From positions 9,866,501-9,930,500 of the forward strand of contig NC_066269.1 of the NCBI RefSeq assembly GCF_905404315.1: DNA of 64,000 nucleotides, given 5' to 3'. This DNA is from Leptidea sinapis. Taxonomy: Eukaryota > Arthropoda > Insecta > Lepidoptera > Pieridae. The translations under genes and the position numbers were made by a program. The notes under the pieces were generated by a model. It was given only the letters and a program-made list of their open reading frames with translations. It did not search any database and was not told the DNA's origin. Below, piece by piece: positions 1-9,807 of this stretch (its first letter is position 1; each line of letters opens with the position of its first letter).

Positions 1-340
1 TCATCTACCATAACATAGTTATGGTGAAGTTATTGTCGTAGTCGAATATGATGATCAATGGGACTCCTTAACGACTTACAGTATTGGTGCGATCTGTGGC
101 AGAATTTCTTACTGTCTTTAATCAAATTGAAAAGTCTTCGTTCATTGCTGCATTGAAATTTTTAATTAAAAATTTGGTATATCTACACATATTTAGACAA
201 ATTTTTACTTAGTGTACTTCAAATTCACTAAAAATCATAAAATAAAAAAAAATAACAAAAAAACAACCGACTTCAAAAACACTATCCCAAAACAATAGAT
301 ATAAGGTGCACTGAAAAGTATAAAAATAATTGCATATTCG
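1..340. other. AT-rich stretch, no feature seen
   Basis: No open frame of note, no splice-flanked exon and no repeat that I can match elsewhere in the window. The next exon of the CD36-family gene would be expected in or beyond this side, but I could not find it here. Confidence 0.5.
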
Positions 341-745
341 AGGTGTAGACGGCATCGCCTGTACTGTCGTCTACATAGCAATGTATGTTGGAGGGGTCCA
401 AGATATCATTGATACGCAGAAGAAACAGTATCCACCACACAGGGACACAGCACGCAGCCTTGGGGCACTCCAGCGTTCACGGGCTTCCGGTTTGAGCAAT
501 AACTGTTGACAACGACCTGTATGCTGCTCCCAGTGAGGAAGCTGGAGGTCCACTTGCATAAGCTCTCGGGAAGCCCAAATTATGCAAGTTTTGAGAGAAG
601 CGCCTTGTGCCATACGCGATCAAAGGCCTTCGCTATACCCGGGCCAACTGCCAGACCTTGCTTTTGATAGCTGCCGCCCTATATGTTAGGTGTACCAGAC
701 GATCACCTGCCGACCAACCATGGCGAAAGTATGACAAACTCCATC
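341..745 (-). pseudogene. LINE-A reverse transcriptase fragment
   Basis: The minus strand matches the middle of the RT of the long LINE-A copy at 5718-7883 (its positions about 6570-6980). It covers the region from just before motif B toward the YADD motif: residues such as GLPESLCKW and the segment ending in INDM are recognisable in degraded form. The copy carries stops and frame changes and lacks both ends, so it is a dead internal fragment. Cut at both sides, it abuts a fragment of a different LINE at 755. Confidence 0.8.
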
Positions 746-754
746 AGGGAGCAA

Positions 755-1022
755 GGTCTAGTCACCATCGCCAGGGATGGTGTTACGCTTATGCATTAGT
801 GGGCCGCAATCGTAGAGGAGATGAAGAGGCGTTTCGTCGGCCTCAAGGCAAGTTCTTTTGGTTTTTTATTCCGACCACACTGAAGTGCTTATTTAGGCGA
901 CAGTGTCCAGTTAGAGTCCTGGTAAGTATGCAAAGGCTTTTTCTGCTCAATGATAGGGCTTCTTTCGCATTTCTGTTATTGAATGCCTTGTTCAGTGCTT
1001 TCGTTAGGCATGCTAGGAACTA
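755..1022 (-). pseudogene. LINE C-terminal fragment (RNase H / Cys-rich end)
   Basis: On the minus strand one frame reads TRTLTGHCRLNKHFSVVG, and after a frame change CLEADETPLHLLYDCG. A GHC..L..H segment followed by a C-x-E-x-E-T-x-x-H-x-L-x-x-C pattern is typical of the region after RNase H in R1/I-like LINEs (established knowledge). It is a different family from LINE-A. At least one frameshift and in-frame stops show it is dead. The plus-strand open frame over the same bases is a shadow. Confidence 0.6.
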
Positions 1023-1030
1023 GCTCCTTA

Positions 1031-1168
1031 CCTCCTTATTCATAATGGTCCGCTAACTTAAAACAGCCGCTAAGGAGTCTTTTTTCTCATTCTGACTGAG
1101 GTCAATAGAAGAAGACAGAGTGAGAATTAGCAATGCTCTAAGTTAGCAGACTATTATGAATAAGGGGG
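1031..1168. mobile_element. Short fold-back MITE with TTA target duplication
   Basis: Two 30-bp ends are inverted copies with about four mismatches: 1031-1060 (CCTCCTTATTCATAATGGTC...) and 1139-1168. TTA lies directly outside each end (1028-1030 and 1169-1171). A 3-bp TWA duplication is the hallmark of PIF/Harbinger elements, so I infer a Harbinger-type MITE of 138 bp with no coding capacity. Confidence 0.75.
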
Positions 1169-1270
1169 TTAGTATTTAGCTAACACACACATTGACAAAT
1201 CAAAATTGTTCTCGCATCACCATTGTTGTAGGAATCCGTGTCAAAAGCTGAGTGACATAACATTACATAT

Positions 1271-1715
1271 AGGGAATGTTCCGATATGCACTGCGAGCAC
1301 TGCACAGTTCTGTTATCACTGTAGAAAAATTCGTTCCGTTATGGACTGCCAGTATACTACCGCAGTACCCTATGGAAATATATGACGTCATAAATCGCCG
1401 CCATATTCTTCTGTGAACACTGGCGTTTCCGAGGTAAGGTACTCGCAGTACTTTGATCACGTGATCAGTCAAAACCACTCGAGTGCCTAAAGTTTTATAA
1501 ACAATACCTACAGTTTAATCCCAAATATTTTTAATTTGACAGTACTCTAACAACAGTGTTTTGTTTTTAATGAACTGAAAAACTTTAATACAATCATTTG
1601 AATGCTGCGTAAAAAAATGCGCCTGACAGTATACGGGATTGCGTTCCGTTTTATATAGTAACCCGTATTGACGTCACACTGTACAGTGGTCGCAGTGCAT
1701 ATCGGAACATACCCT
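1271..1715. mobile_element. MITE with ~35-bp terminal inverted repeats
   Basis: Left end AGGGAATGTTCCGATATGCA (1271-) and right end, read inverted from 1715, AGGGTATGTTCCGATATGCA match over about 35 bp with few differences. The interior is AT-rich and non-coding. No convincing target duplication is visible, so the superfamily is not assigned. Confidence 0.75.
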
Positions 1716-1785
1716 TACAAAGATGAAACCGTTGGACTTCAAATCGTTCTAGACTCTAGAGTAATGACGTCCGGTACCACTTATG

Positions 1786-1870
1786 TTTCCTCTGGTGTGG
1801 CAGAGGAATGTGGGCGGCGGTAATTACGACCCGTATGCTCGTTTGTTCTCCTCTACCATAAAAAATAAAC
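1786..1870 (+). mobile_element. LINE-A 3' end fragment
   Basis: Matches the last ~85 bp of LINE-A in sense orientation (TCTGGTGT..., GAATGTGGGCGGCGG, CCCGTATGCTCGTTTG, then a short A-rich tail). It is a severely 5'-truncated copy. Confidence 0.7.
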
Positions 1871-2149
1871 ATACTTCGTTCAATAAATAAATTGTTAACA
1901 AAATATGAATTTATGGTCAGTAATGGTCAGTTTGTCACGGAAGCGTAATCTGCGTAGGCGGCAAGCGGCGGTCGTTCTTATATAGGATTTGTTTGACTTT
2001 ATATATTTTTGACCTTTTTATTCACAATGTAAACAATAAATAAATTATTTATTATATACTTTCCCTTCTCGGAAAATGCCGAAACTGTGTCTTTTCTTAT
2101 GCACAAATTCTCACGGAAATGTTAGATAAATTTTTCTAGACATTCCAAA
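1871..2149. other. No feature seen
   Basis: AT-rich non-coding sequence without a recognisable repeat or exon. Confidence 0.5.
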
Positions 2150-2545
2150 TGTCGTCAAAAATGTACGAGTGGCGTTGTATATACGTATACATTAATATAT
2201 ACAGTTAAAATTATTTAAAACATTCATTCAAATTAACACCTTATTTCGTGGCAATAGTTCAAAGTCCTCATAATGTTCAAATTCAAAGTCAAGTATACGC
2301 GTATCTTCTGATAGCTATAGCTCTTACGCGAACACGAGGCAAGAACATTTCCTTATAGCAATGAAAATGTAATTAATTTGCAAAATGATTAAAAACGTTG
2401 AGTTAGTTACACAGATTTGTTAATTTTTACGCATGGATATGCTGTTATTTGGACAGTATTTCACTGAACACGTTGTATTACGTGGCTTTGTATTCAAAGC
2501 GCGGTCTAAACACAACAGAACGAAATTTCTGCCTAATAGAAGCGT
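2150..2545 (-). repeat. Dispersed repeat, inverted partner of 22345-22740
   Basis: The reverse complement aligns with 22345-22740 over most of its length: for example ACATTCATTCAAATTAACAC here against its inverse there, and the block around GCTGTTATTTGGACAGT. Both are non-coding and diverged. It is an unidentified dispersed family; the small open frame inside is not convincing. Confidence 0.65.
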
Positions 2546-2827
2546 AGGCAGATTGATTGCGAGTCTAGTTGCTTATAGTATTTCAATGGCTATATCTTAT
2601 ATTTATAGAACCTATATCAAGAGTTGATACCTTTTGAACTTGTTAGTCAAATGAACATTTGATACTGAAAATTCAGATACAAACTTCCTATTTGCTATTT
2701 TTCGTTTTAGCTTCGACGTTGGTGTGTAGTTTTTCGATCTACATTAATAAGCTAATTTTGATTTGATTTTGTATAAAGAATTTTGTGGATGTATTGAGTA
2801 TGGTTTCGCCTCCTGTTATAAAACCCT

Positions 2828-3045
2828 ACATCATTCATACGTCTTGATAGACTGCAACAGCTGTGAAAACGTTATAAATAGAGGCGGACAATTCACCTAA
2901 ATTTTGAGCAATGCACACATAGACAAAGTGACATACAAATTGCGAGTGTAAGACGTACCTTTTCGCGCACATTAAAGTAATAAACCTGGCCTGTTTTCAT
3001 TGGTTCTAGCAGCAAGAGGCTCTATCTAATCAAATAAATTATCTA
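2828..3045. mobile_element. Diverged copy of a ~235-bp MITE family
   Basis: Same family as 10478-10721, 48691-48926 and 58258-58480: GACAGCTGTGAAAACGT-like start, CACAAAGTGACATACAAAT-like middle, AAACCTGGCCTGTTTTCAT, then GAGGCTCTATCTA. The best copy has inverted ends related to TTTATACGTCTAGATAG. It lies 35 bp downstream (on the minus strand) of the receptor exon, inside the intron. Confidence 0.75.
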
Positions 3046-3079
3046 CTTTTTATGCTTATAAAACAACATCATTACTTAC

Positions 3080-3240
3080 CTATACACAAAGGGGCCGACT
3101 TCGTTCAGTCTTGGCTTCTCTCCGTTCTCAAGAAATCCCTGAGGATTTGTAACATTGAAGATGTAGACCTTCGTTAGCCTGACCACTCCAGGCTTCTGCC
3201 AGTAACTGTAGCTAACTGACCCATTCCATAATCTTAATTC
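3080..3240 (-). CDS. CD36-family scavenger receptor, internal exon (ectodomain start)
   Basis: On the minus strand a 161-bp exon lies between acceptor TTGTTTGCAG (3250-3241) and donor GTAAGTAAT (3079-3071). It encodes 53 residues plus two bases of the next codon: ELRLWNGSVSYSYWQKPGVV, then RLTKVYIFNVTNPQGFL, then GEKPRLNEVGPFVY. The pattern WNGS..Y..W..P, K.YIFNVTN..GFL..GEKP.L.EVGP is the signature of the first extracellular segment of CD36 / scavenger receptor class B proteins (established knowledge), membrane proteins that bind lipids, lipoproteins or cell debris. It matches SCRB/croquemort-type members better than SNMPs (my judgement). Two possible N-glycosylation sites are visible (NGS, NVT). 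It follows the exon at 9370-9279 in phase 0. Later exons lie outside the window. Confidence 0.88.
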
Positions 3241-3749
3241 CTGCAAACAAGACACGAACTAGAATTATATCTTCTTTAACGTGTGATCGGGCTTAAACAG
3301 ACATAATGAACATAATCACTGTTTCAGTGTTTTAGTTACCGTGCGCGATTGTCTCACTCAGGGAGTGCACAATTTACTGTCGACCGCGTCGTGTGCACTC
3401 TTAAGCTAGCAATTAAACTTAATATTATATAGCGTATATTTATAAAACAGTACTTATTAGAATTCTTAACTAAGTTTTAATAGCAAAGCATCCTAATTCG
3501 TTGATGGTCCTTCGAGCCGCATATAAACATGTGCTTTAGAATACTGGTATGACGATTTTTTATCAAATTTAATGATTGAAACATCATCTAAAAGTTTATG
3601 TATTGCCGCTATGCCGTTTGCTTTCAGATTGTTCTTTTACAAGAATTTGAAGTGCAATCTGTTGACAATAATAATAGTATGCTTATATTGATTCCAACAA
3701 TCTTCGAATATATAATATTATCTTTAGACTACGCGTTCAATATAAAATT

Positions 3750-3803
3750 TATGTTATTGGAACCCCACTCTGGGTATAGGCCTCCTCCAGCTTACTCCAT
3801 GTA
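3750..3803 (-). pseudogene. Tip of an RTE-like LINE ORF
   Basis: The minus strand reads LEEAYTQSGVP, the same C-terminal tip as in the longer fragment at 33895-34035 (ELGEAYTQNGVHNQ). Only about 50 bp survive. Confidence 0.5.
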
Positions 3804-4483
3804 TGACAATATATTGTAATTTAGAATTACGCGGACTGGTGATTTGGTTTTTTTTGTATAATAAATAACGTTTATGGGTAATCGGAGCATACATTGTCAA
3901 TAGCCTAGATCAGCTAAAAAGCTATTGACACATTTGCATAAATTCCCGGGAAGCACATAAGAGGAAAGCTTCGCTATAAGCGATTGTGTCACAATCGATG
4001 TGTGTCACTGCTAACGAAAAAAATTTACAAGTATCACCAGTGACCTTGATGACAACCGATTACCGGCTACCGAGGGTGCTGGTGTTCCTCCAAGTAAGAC
4101 AAGAGCAGGCTATTGAATCTCAATCACAATCAATAATAGCTTATAAATTGCACTCGACTACATTAAGAGAAAAGTCGGAATAGAAGGGTAAGGACTGGCG
4201 ACAATTAACGAAAACATATCCGCAGCACTTTTTGGCGAAACGCTACCCGCCCAAGGTCAAAAGTCCAAGGTATAGTATAGTATCTTTAGCACGGTGCTAT
4301 ACCGGAATATTATTATCTCTGCCATGTATGAGTCACACCGTGGGATAAACAATGCCTTGGTCATGGTCGAGTTGGACCAGAACGAAAGCCAAGGAGACCA
4401 GCGTCTCCTTGCAGCGGTCAACTATGATTAAGATCAACAACTGATTAGCATCGAAGAGAATGGAATGCAGAGATGAAAAAAAC
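3804..4483. other. No feature seen
   Basis: Mixed composition. 4320-4440 is less AT-rich, but I could not identify a protein or repeat in either strand. Confidence 0.4.
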
Positions 4484-4775
4484 AGGATCTCACACCAGTA
4501 AAAATAATAGCAAAGTAAAAGAAGGAAGCAAAAAAGACCGCATCTAATACCGATAAGAATAGCAAAGTCGAAGTAGAAAACGACCGCATCTCATACCACT
4601 AAAATAGTTAAATAAAAGAAAGATGCAATAAAGACCTCATATAATACCAGTGACAATAGAAAAATAAAAGTAGGATGTAAAAATGACCGCATCTCATACC
4701 AGAAACAATAGTAAAGTTAAAGAAGGATGCAATAAAGACCGCATCTCAAACTAGTTACAATAGCAAAGTACAGGT
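4484..4775. repeat. Minisatellite, ~52-bp unit, about 6 diverged copies
   Basis: The block GACCGCATCTCATACCAG, an AATAGCAAAGTAAA-like middle and GAAGGATGCAATAAA recur about every 46-56 bp. Units differ by many substitutions and small indels, so the array is old. It is inside the receptor intron. Confidence 0.8.
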
Positions 4776-5115
4776 GAACAGGAATCTCTCCTGAACGCAC
4801 CCAATCTCAATGTCAGGGTAATGTACTATCGACAAATCGAATCGTGACCTACCCTCAATAACGTTCTTATGTATAGAACGCCATTGCCTACCCTAATGTC
4901 TTTTTCCTACAGTCTTATTAAACAAGTAGGTCGAAATTCACTTGAAGATACATTTTCTAAATAACTGTTATCATTTTATTGGACACTGACAGTTCACCAA
5001 TTGTGATACAATCTTTTTCGTGCAAATATAAACCTAACTATTTTTATGATTTTAAAAGAATTATCAACAGAATGGGTCACGAATCAATTTTGTCGATGGT
5101 TCTTAAAGGCATAAT

Positions 5116-5325
5116 TCTGCCAATAAATGGAGAGCCAGTTTTTCCTTCGGTTATACTGCGAAAACTACTGAACCGATCGCAAAAATACTTATACGAAGAT
5201 GCAGAGTGTTACGGAGATGGTTTTCTTATATATTAGAACGTTGATTACTTTTCCAGAACATAATATATTTTTATACTTAGAAATACCTATATATTTGCAC
5301 GGGGTACTTAATTGGCATCACAACG
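5116..5325 (+). mobile_element. Helitron relic
   Basis: AATGGAGAGCCAGTTTTTCC and TCGGTTATACTG..AAAACTACTGAACCGATCG match 19095-19260 and 20091-20160. It ends in GGCATCACAACGTTTGCC, a degraded form of the GGCAAAACAACGTTTGCC hairpin found at the 3' ends of the intact Helitrons at 16513 and 30651. The terminal CTAG is lost. Confidence 0.6.
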
Positions 5326-5329
5326 TTTG

Positions 5330-5660
5330 CCGTGCCACCAAAATCGAAGTACGAACTTTCGATTGACGTACATTTTCCTGTTACGAATGTGTTTCGGATC
5401 CGAAGACCGATACGAAGTTCGCGATGAGACATTTTGTCTTTCGTTTTAATTATTTCCAAATTCACTTGACATTTTCATTTTCGTTGTTTGACATTATTAT
5501 GATCGTAACTACAACTTCACTTTTTATGATTACGTCTATGCTTTCGATACGAAAACCATTCGCACTATTCAGGTCGGAAGTACTTTGGTAATAAGATTTA
5601 ATTGGAATTCGCCGTTCTTTCGTTTCGGAACGAAACTTCGGCTCTCGATATTGGTAATTT
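5330..5660. other. Possible degraded inverted-repeat element
   Basis: The sequence near 5330 (ATCGAAGTACGAACTTTCG) and the inverse of the sequence near 5655 (ATCGAGAGCCGAAGTTTCG) resemble each other weakly. The LINE-A 3' end abuts the right side. I cannot tell a MITE from chance here. Confidence 0.25.
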
Positions 5661-5717
5661 TTTTTTTTTATTGAATAGGAGGACAAACGAGCGTACGGGT
5701 CACCTGGTGTTAAGTGA

Positions 5718-7883
5718 TCACCGCCGCCCACATTCTCTTGCAACACCAGAGGAATCACAAGAGCGTTGCCGGCCTTTAAGGAAGGTGTACGCGCTTTTTT
5801 TGAAGGTACCCATGTCGTATTGTCCCGGAAACACCGCACAAGGAAGCTCATTCCATAGCTTTGTAGTACGAGGGAGAAAGCTCCTTGAAAACCGCACTGT
5901 GGAGGACCGCCACACATCCAGATGATGGGGATGAAATCCTAACTTGTGGCGTGTCGTGCGAAGGTGGAATTCGGCGGCAGGAATCAGGTTAAACAGCTCT
6001 TCGGAACACTCCCCGTGATAAATGCGGTAGAAGACACACAATGATGCGACGTCTCTACGCAACGCCAAGAGATCCAGCCGTTCACAGAGCACTGAGTCCC
6101 CGACAATTCGAGCTGCTCTACGTTGCACGCGGTCAAATGGATCGAGCAGATACTGGGGTGCGCCAGACCAGAGATGACAGCAATACTCCATGTGTGGCCG
6201 GACCTGCGCTTTGTAGAGCGCTAGAATGTGGGCCGGCTTGAAGTATTGCCGTGCTCTATTGATGACGCCCAGCTTCTTCGAAGCCAATTTGGCTTTGCCC
6301 TCCAGATGGCCACGGAATTGGCAATCGCTCGAGATTTCGAGACCCAGTATTCCGATACTAGGCGCGGCTTTAAGAGAAGTGTTCTCGAAGAGCGGTGATA
6401 CGACAAATGGGGTTTTTTTAGTGGTAAACGCGCAAACTTGAGTCTTCTGGGGGTTAAATTGGACAAGGTTCAATTTACCCCATTCCGCGACCTTCTCGAG
6501 AGAGGACTCGATAGAAGACACAAGTTTCTCCCAGCACTGGTCGACGATTTCCCGAGAGAGACCTGCATGGCCTGTGTATACGGCATCACCAGTGCTGTCG
6601 TCCGCATAGCAATGTATGTTGGAGGTGTCCAACATATCATTGATATGCAGAAGAAACAGCGTAGGAGATAGCACACAGCCTTGGGGCACTCCAGCATTCA
6701 CGGGCTTCGGGTTCGAGCAATATCCGTCGACAACGACCTGTATGCTACGCCCAGTGAGGAAGCTGGAGGTCCACTTGCACAAGCTCTCGGGAAGCCCAAA
6801 TGATGGAAGTTTGGAGAGCAGCGCCTTGTGCCATACACGATCAAAGGCCTTCGCTATATCCAGGCTAACTGCCAGGCCTTCCCCCTTGCTTTCAATAGCC
6901 GCCGCCCATCTATGTGTTAGATATACCAGAAGATATATACCTGCCGACCGTCCATGGCGAAAGCCGTACTGTCGGTCGTTGATCAACTGGTGACCCTCTA
7001 GGTATACTAAAAGGTGGCGGCTAATTATGCTCTCCATGATTTTAGAGAGCAGGGAGGTGATAGCAATAGGCCTGTAGTTCGCCGGATCCGAACTGTCTCC
7101 TTTTTTTTGGATCGGATGGACAAGGGCTGACTTCCATGAGTCAGGGACTACGCCTTTGGAATAAGACTGCCGGAATAAACGCGTTAGCACCGGCGTCAAC
7201 TCAGGGGCACACGTTCTAAGCACGATTGGAGAAATGCCATCCGGCCCGCTCGACTTCCTGACATCCAACGAAAACAGAGCTCGCCTAACAGTTTTCTGTC
7301 TGAACTGTACTTCAGGCATAGAGCTCCGACACCGCGGGATGGTCGGCGGTGTTTTTCCGTTGTCGTCAAGTGTCGAGTTGGAGGCGAAGAGAGCGCACAG
7401 GAGCTCGGCTTTCTCTTTTGCCGTATGGACCAGGGTGTCATTCCTCATGTGCAACGGCGGCATGGACGGCTGGTTGAAGTTACCAAGAGCAGCTTTCGAC
7501 AACGACCAGAACTTGCGTGTTCCGGTCGGGTAACTGGAAAGCTGCTCGCCGATTTTCACGACGTGCTTAGACTTCGCACGGGCGATTTGCCGCTTAAAAA
7601 ATCTGGAGGCACGGTTATATTTCCTCTTAAGAACTTTGCAGTTCGGATCCTTTGTGCCCAGCGCCGCAACCCAAGTTCGATACGCCTGTTTTTTGCAGTC
7701 AGATGCTGCTTTAACTGACGCATCGAACCAGGGCTGTGATCTGCCACCGATCGGTACTACAGAGCTTGGTATAAAAATATCCATGCCCTGCAGCACCACA
7801 TCGGCTACTGCAACGCAGGCACTAGGATCATCCGAAGGGAAACAAACCTTGCCCCAAGGGTAGGATGCAAAAAAGGAACGCAT
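5718..7883 (-). pseudogene. LINE-A reverse transcriptase
   Basis: A 721-codon open frame. The Met at 7883 lies inside the pol protein, not at a true start, because the frame continues upstream to the frameshift. RT landmarks: NYRPIA (269-274), QYGFRHGRSA (305-314), motif A SLDIAKAFDRV (D342), motif B NAGVPQGCVLSP (396-407), motif C CYADDSTGD (D428, D429), then the thumb and a C-terminal region with SFLPRTTKLWNELP near 668-681. The catalytic aspartates are intact. Its role is copying the element RNA at the nicked target. It lies in a receptor-gene intron in the same orientation as the gene. Last residues (after FLKGRQ) are probably past the natural end. Confidence 0.92.
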
Positions 7884-7910
7884 CCTATCCCAATCTGCTG
7901 ACTTGTAGTG

Positions 7911-8803
7911 CCAAACGCGGCGGGTCGCTGGTGGCGTCTGCGACGTTGGCGTTGGATAGGCACTACACTCCTGACCAGGAAATGGTCGGACGTTCCGAGA
8001 GGGGCGTCGACAAAGACCTGGTAACCATCGGGATGTGTAGTCAGCAGAAGATCTAATAAGGACGGCATGTGGCTATCCACATCCGGGAGCCGCGTTGGCC
8101 ACTCAACCAATTGGGACAGACCATACGCCAATGAAAAATTATGCACAGATCGCCCTGCGTAGTCTGTGGTACGTGATCCAAGCCATTCGGCATTGTGCCC
8201 GTTGAAATCACCCAAGACTACGATTTCAGCGGAGGGGATCTGTGCAAGCACGTCGTCAATTGCCGCTTGAACGCAGCCCATGAGATGATCGGTTTCTGCG
8301 TTACCACTATGGGACCTGTAGACACACGCATAGATACGGACGCGGTCGTCTAAATCTACGCGGAGCCAGAGAGTAGACAGGTCCCTACCCTCAAAATTGC
8401 CGAGACGGCGACAGCAGATATCCTCCCTAACGTACACACATACCCCGGCATGAGGCAAAAAGTTGTGCTCAATTTTGTACCCGGGGTACGTTAAATATGA
8501 CGTATCGCTAGGTCGAGATATATGCGTCTCCGTAAGGAAACACAAGGCCGGCTGCGCCGTCTCAAGGTGGTGGTGGACGGCGTTTAAATTGGAGTGAATT
8601 CCCCTGATATTGCAAAAGTCCACGTTGAGCGTGGAGCGGGGTGCCGTGGTGTTTCTGCCTCGTTTGTCCTCGGTCATGCGCGGTTCTGTGCCCACCCCAG
8701 AATACGAAGGGCAGCCCGAGCGAGAGTGCTCGGGGAGGGATTCTCCGGCTCTGGTAGAGCCGGTACCCTCCTGGGGTAATATCTCTTTATGGACCGCTCT
8801 CAT
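7911..8803 (-). pseudogene. LINE-A endonuclease domain (APE type)
   Basis: The start at 8803 is the first Met of the open frame; the conserved domain begins near residue 58. Visible APE endonuclease motifs: CNIRG (N65), FLTETH (E92), VYRSHSG (Y162), LGDFNGHN (D199, N201) and GTSDHF (D273, H274). These residues cleave the DNA target for target-primed reverse transcription (established for the family). All expected catalytic residues are present, so this half looks intact. After about residue 295 the frame departs from the protein because one base is missing near 7915-7925; the continuation reads VWHYKSADWDR in the RT frame. Residues 1-57 are low-complexity and may be leader rather than protein. 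Confidence 0.88.
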
Positions 8804-9009
8804 ATTTTGTTGGGGGGAGGGGGTGGGGGTAAGGGATGGCCTCCGGTCCTCGACACTAACCTATGCGAAACCCCCATGGGCCTGGGACTCCCCTAATCTT
8901 TTTACGCCCCGGGGAAAGTACAGGTCAAATAGACCTCCAGCGCTTGTAATGAATATATGTAGGTACATTTCGAACATTTCTATAAACAAACATCTTACTT
9001 TGAATTTTC

Positions 9010-9170
9010 TTGGATTAACGCGAGTGTTACACATTTAAATAAAACACTTATATAGGATTATAACGCGAGTGTGATCTCGATCCACGAGATCTCACGCAAA
9101 AATCTAACAGTTACAATTACACCTGTTTTAATCCTTTTAAAGTGTTTTATTTAAATCTTACTATGATTTC
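9010..9170. repeat. Fold-back repeat with AACGCGAGTGT ends
   Basis: AACGCGAGTGTTACACATTT and AAATAAAACACTT at the left face an inverted AAGTGTTTTATTTAAATCTT at 9140-9165. The same words recur at 14440-14620, 33358-33535 and 46305-46520 (for example GGATTAAAACGCGTGTA forms). It is a dispersed lepidopteran-type repeat of unknown class, close to the receptor exon. Confidence 0.6.
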
Positions 9171-9278
9171 CATAGATTTAAATTTGCAATTTTTGAGGTA
9201 ACTATAGCCCCGATAATACCACGAAAGTACATTGTATTTTTAACTAGATCAAAAATGTTTAATATAAATTAGACTTAC

Positions 9279-9370
9279 CCTAAATATAATATAATCTAAC
9301 CAAGGCACAAAGGATAGAACTACACCTAGAACTACTGTACATATACTGAAGGTAATCACTGCAAGTCGAC
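9279..9370 (-). CDS. CD36-family scavenger receptor, exon with N-terminal membrane segment
   Basis: A 92-bp exon on the minus strand between acceptor TTTGTTCCAG (9380-9371) and donor GTAAGTCT (9278-9271). It supplies two bases of a split codon and 30 codons: RLAVITFSICTVVLGVVLSF then VPWLDYIIFR. The hydrophobic run is the N-terminal transmembrane helix that CD36-family proteins have just before their ectodomain (established). It ends in complete codon AGG, and the next exon (3240-3080) starts in frame with ELRLWNGS, giving the order usual for SCRB proteins. The initiator Met must come from an upstream exon contributing one base to the first codon; I did not find it. Confidence 0.8.
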
Positions 9371-9475
9371 CTGGAACAAAAGAGAAAATCATTAATTTTC
9401 AAATACATCAAAAAGAATCGGTATTTTTTGTCGTATGATAAGAACTGACAAGACAATTAATGCAATAACATTTTC

Positions 9476-9537
9476 AAATTCAAATTCGAATATTTTTATT
9501 CAAAATAGGATATAAAATCACTTATTTTATGTTTGAT
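9476..9537 (-). mobile_element. LINE-B tail remnant
   Basis: TTCAAATTCAAATTCGAATA, then TTTTTATTCAAAATAGGAT and AAAATCACTTAT, is the inverted 3' end of LINE-B (compare 21190-21245). It is followed directly by SINE-3. Confidence 0.6.
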
Positions 9538-9544
9538 TTTATGA

Positions 9545-9760
9545 CGATACGTCACTCGAAGGGTTAGCTCAGTTGGCAGACAACTCGCACCTAACACGAG
9601 AGGTGGTAAGTTCGAGTCCCGCATCATTCATGAAATTTTGTTTTCAAATTACAAACTGTTTAGATTTGCAACATATCAAGTCAATTTCCTAATATGCAAT
9701 TATTGGGGTTGGAGATGGAGCCACAACCTCTCAGGTTGAACAAGTCACACCAAGATTAGC
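9545..9760 (+). mobile_element. SINE-3 copy with degenerate tRNA-like head
   Basis: GGGTTAGCTCAGTTGGCAGA resembles a pol III A box and AAGTTCGAGTCCCGC a B box, spaced as in tRNAs. The acceptor and T stems do not pair, so this is not a working tRNA gene. The family partner is 32995-33345. Confidence 0.65.
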
Positions 9761-9807
9761 TTTTAGTAGTGATTTTCATTATTATAACACTAGAAATAAG
9801 GGATTGC

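Larger units (their letters stand above)
5665..8960 (-). mobile_element. LINE-A: nearly complete CR1-like non-LTR retrotransposon
   Basis: The element encodes an APE-type endonuclease followed by a reverse transcriptase on the minus strand and ends in a short A tract at about 5660-5669. One frameshift near 7915-7925 separates the two halves; otherwise the pol frame is open from about 8803 to 5718. No ORF1 (gag-like) frame is visible: only about 150 bp of G/C-rich leader (8804-8960) remain before AT-rich host DNA, so the copy is either 5'-truncated or lacks ORF1. No clear target duplication was seen. Many truncated relatives lie elsewhere in the window. Clade (CR1/L2/Daphne group) is my judgement from motif style. 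Confidence 0.9.
3241..9278 (-). other. Intron of the CD36-family gene (6.0 kb)
   Basis: It runs from donor GTAAGTCT at 9278 to acceptor TTTGCAG at 3241 on the minus strand, and both flanking exons keep phase 0 across it. It has been enlarged by transposons: the long LINE-A (same strand as the gene), Helitron relics, an RTE tail and a minisatellite. The bases between these elements show no exon. Confidence 0.8.

Noticed and set aside
607..1023. 138-codon plus-strand open frame as a gene
   Set aside because: The minus strand of the same bases encodes two recognisable LINE fragments; the plus frame is their shadow.
9555..9630. Functional tRNA gene
   Set aside because: Acceptor and T stems do not pair, and the sequence continues into a repeat shared with 33000-33345.
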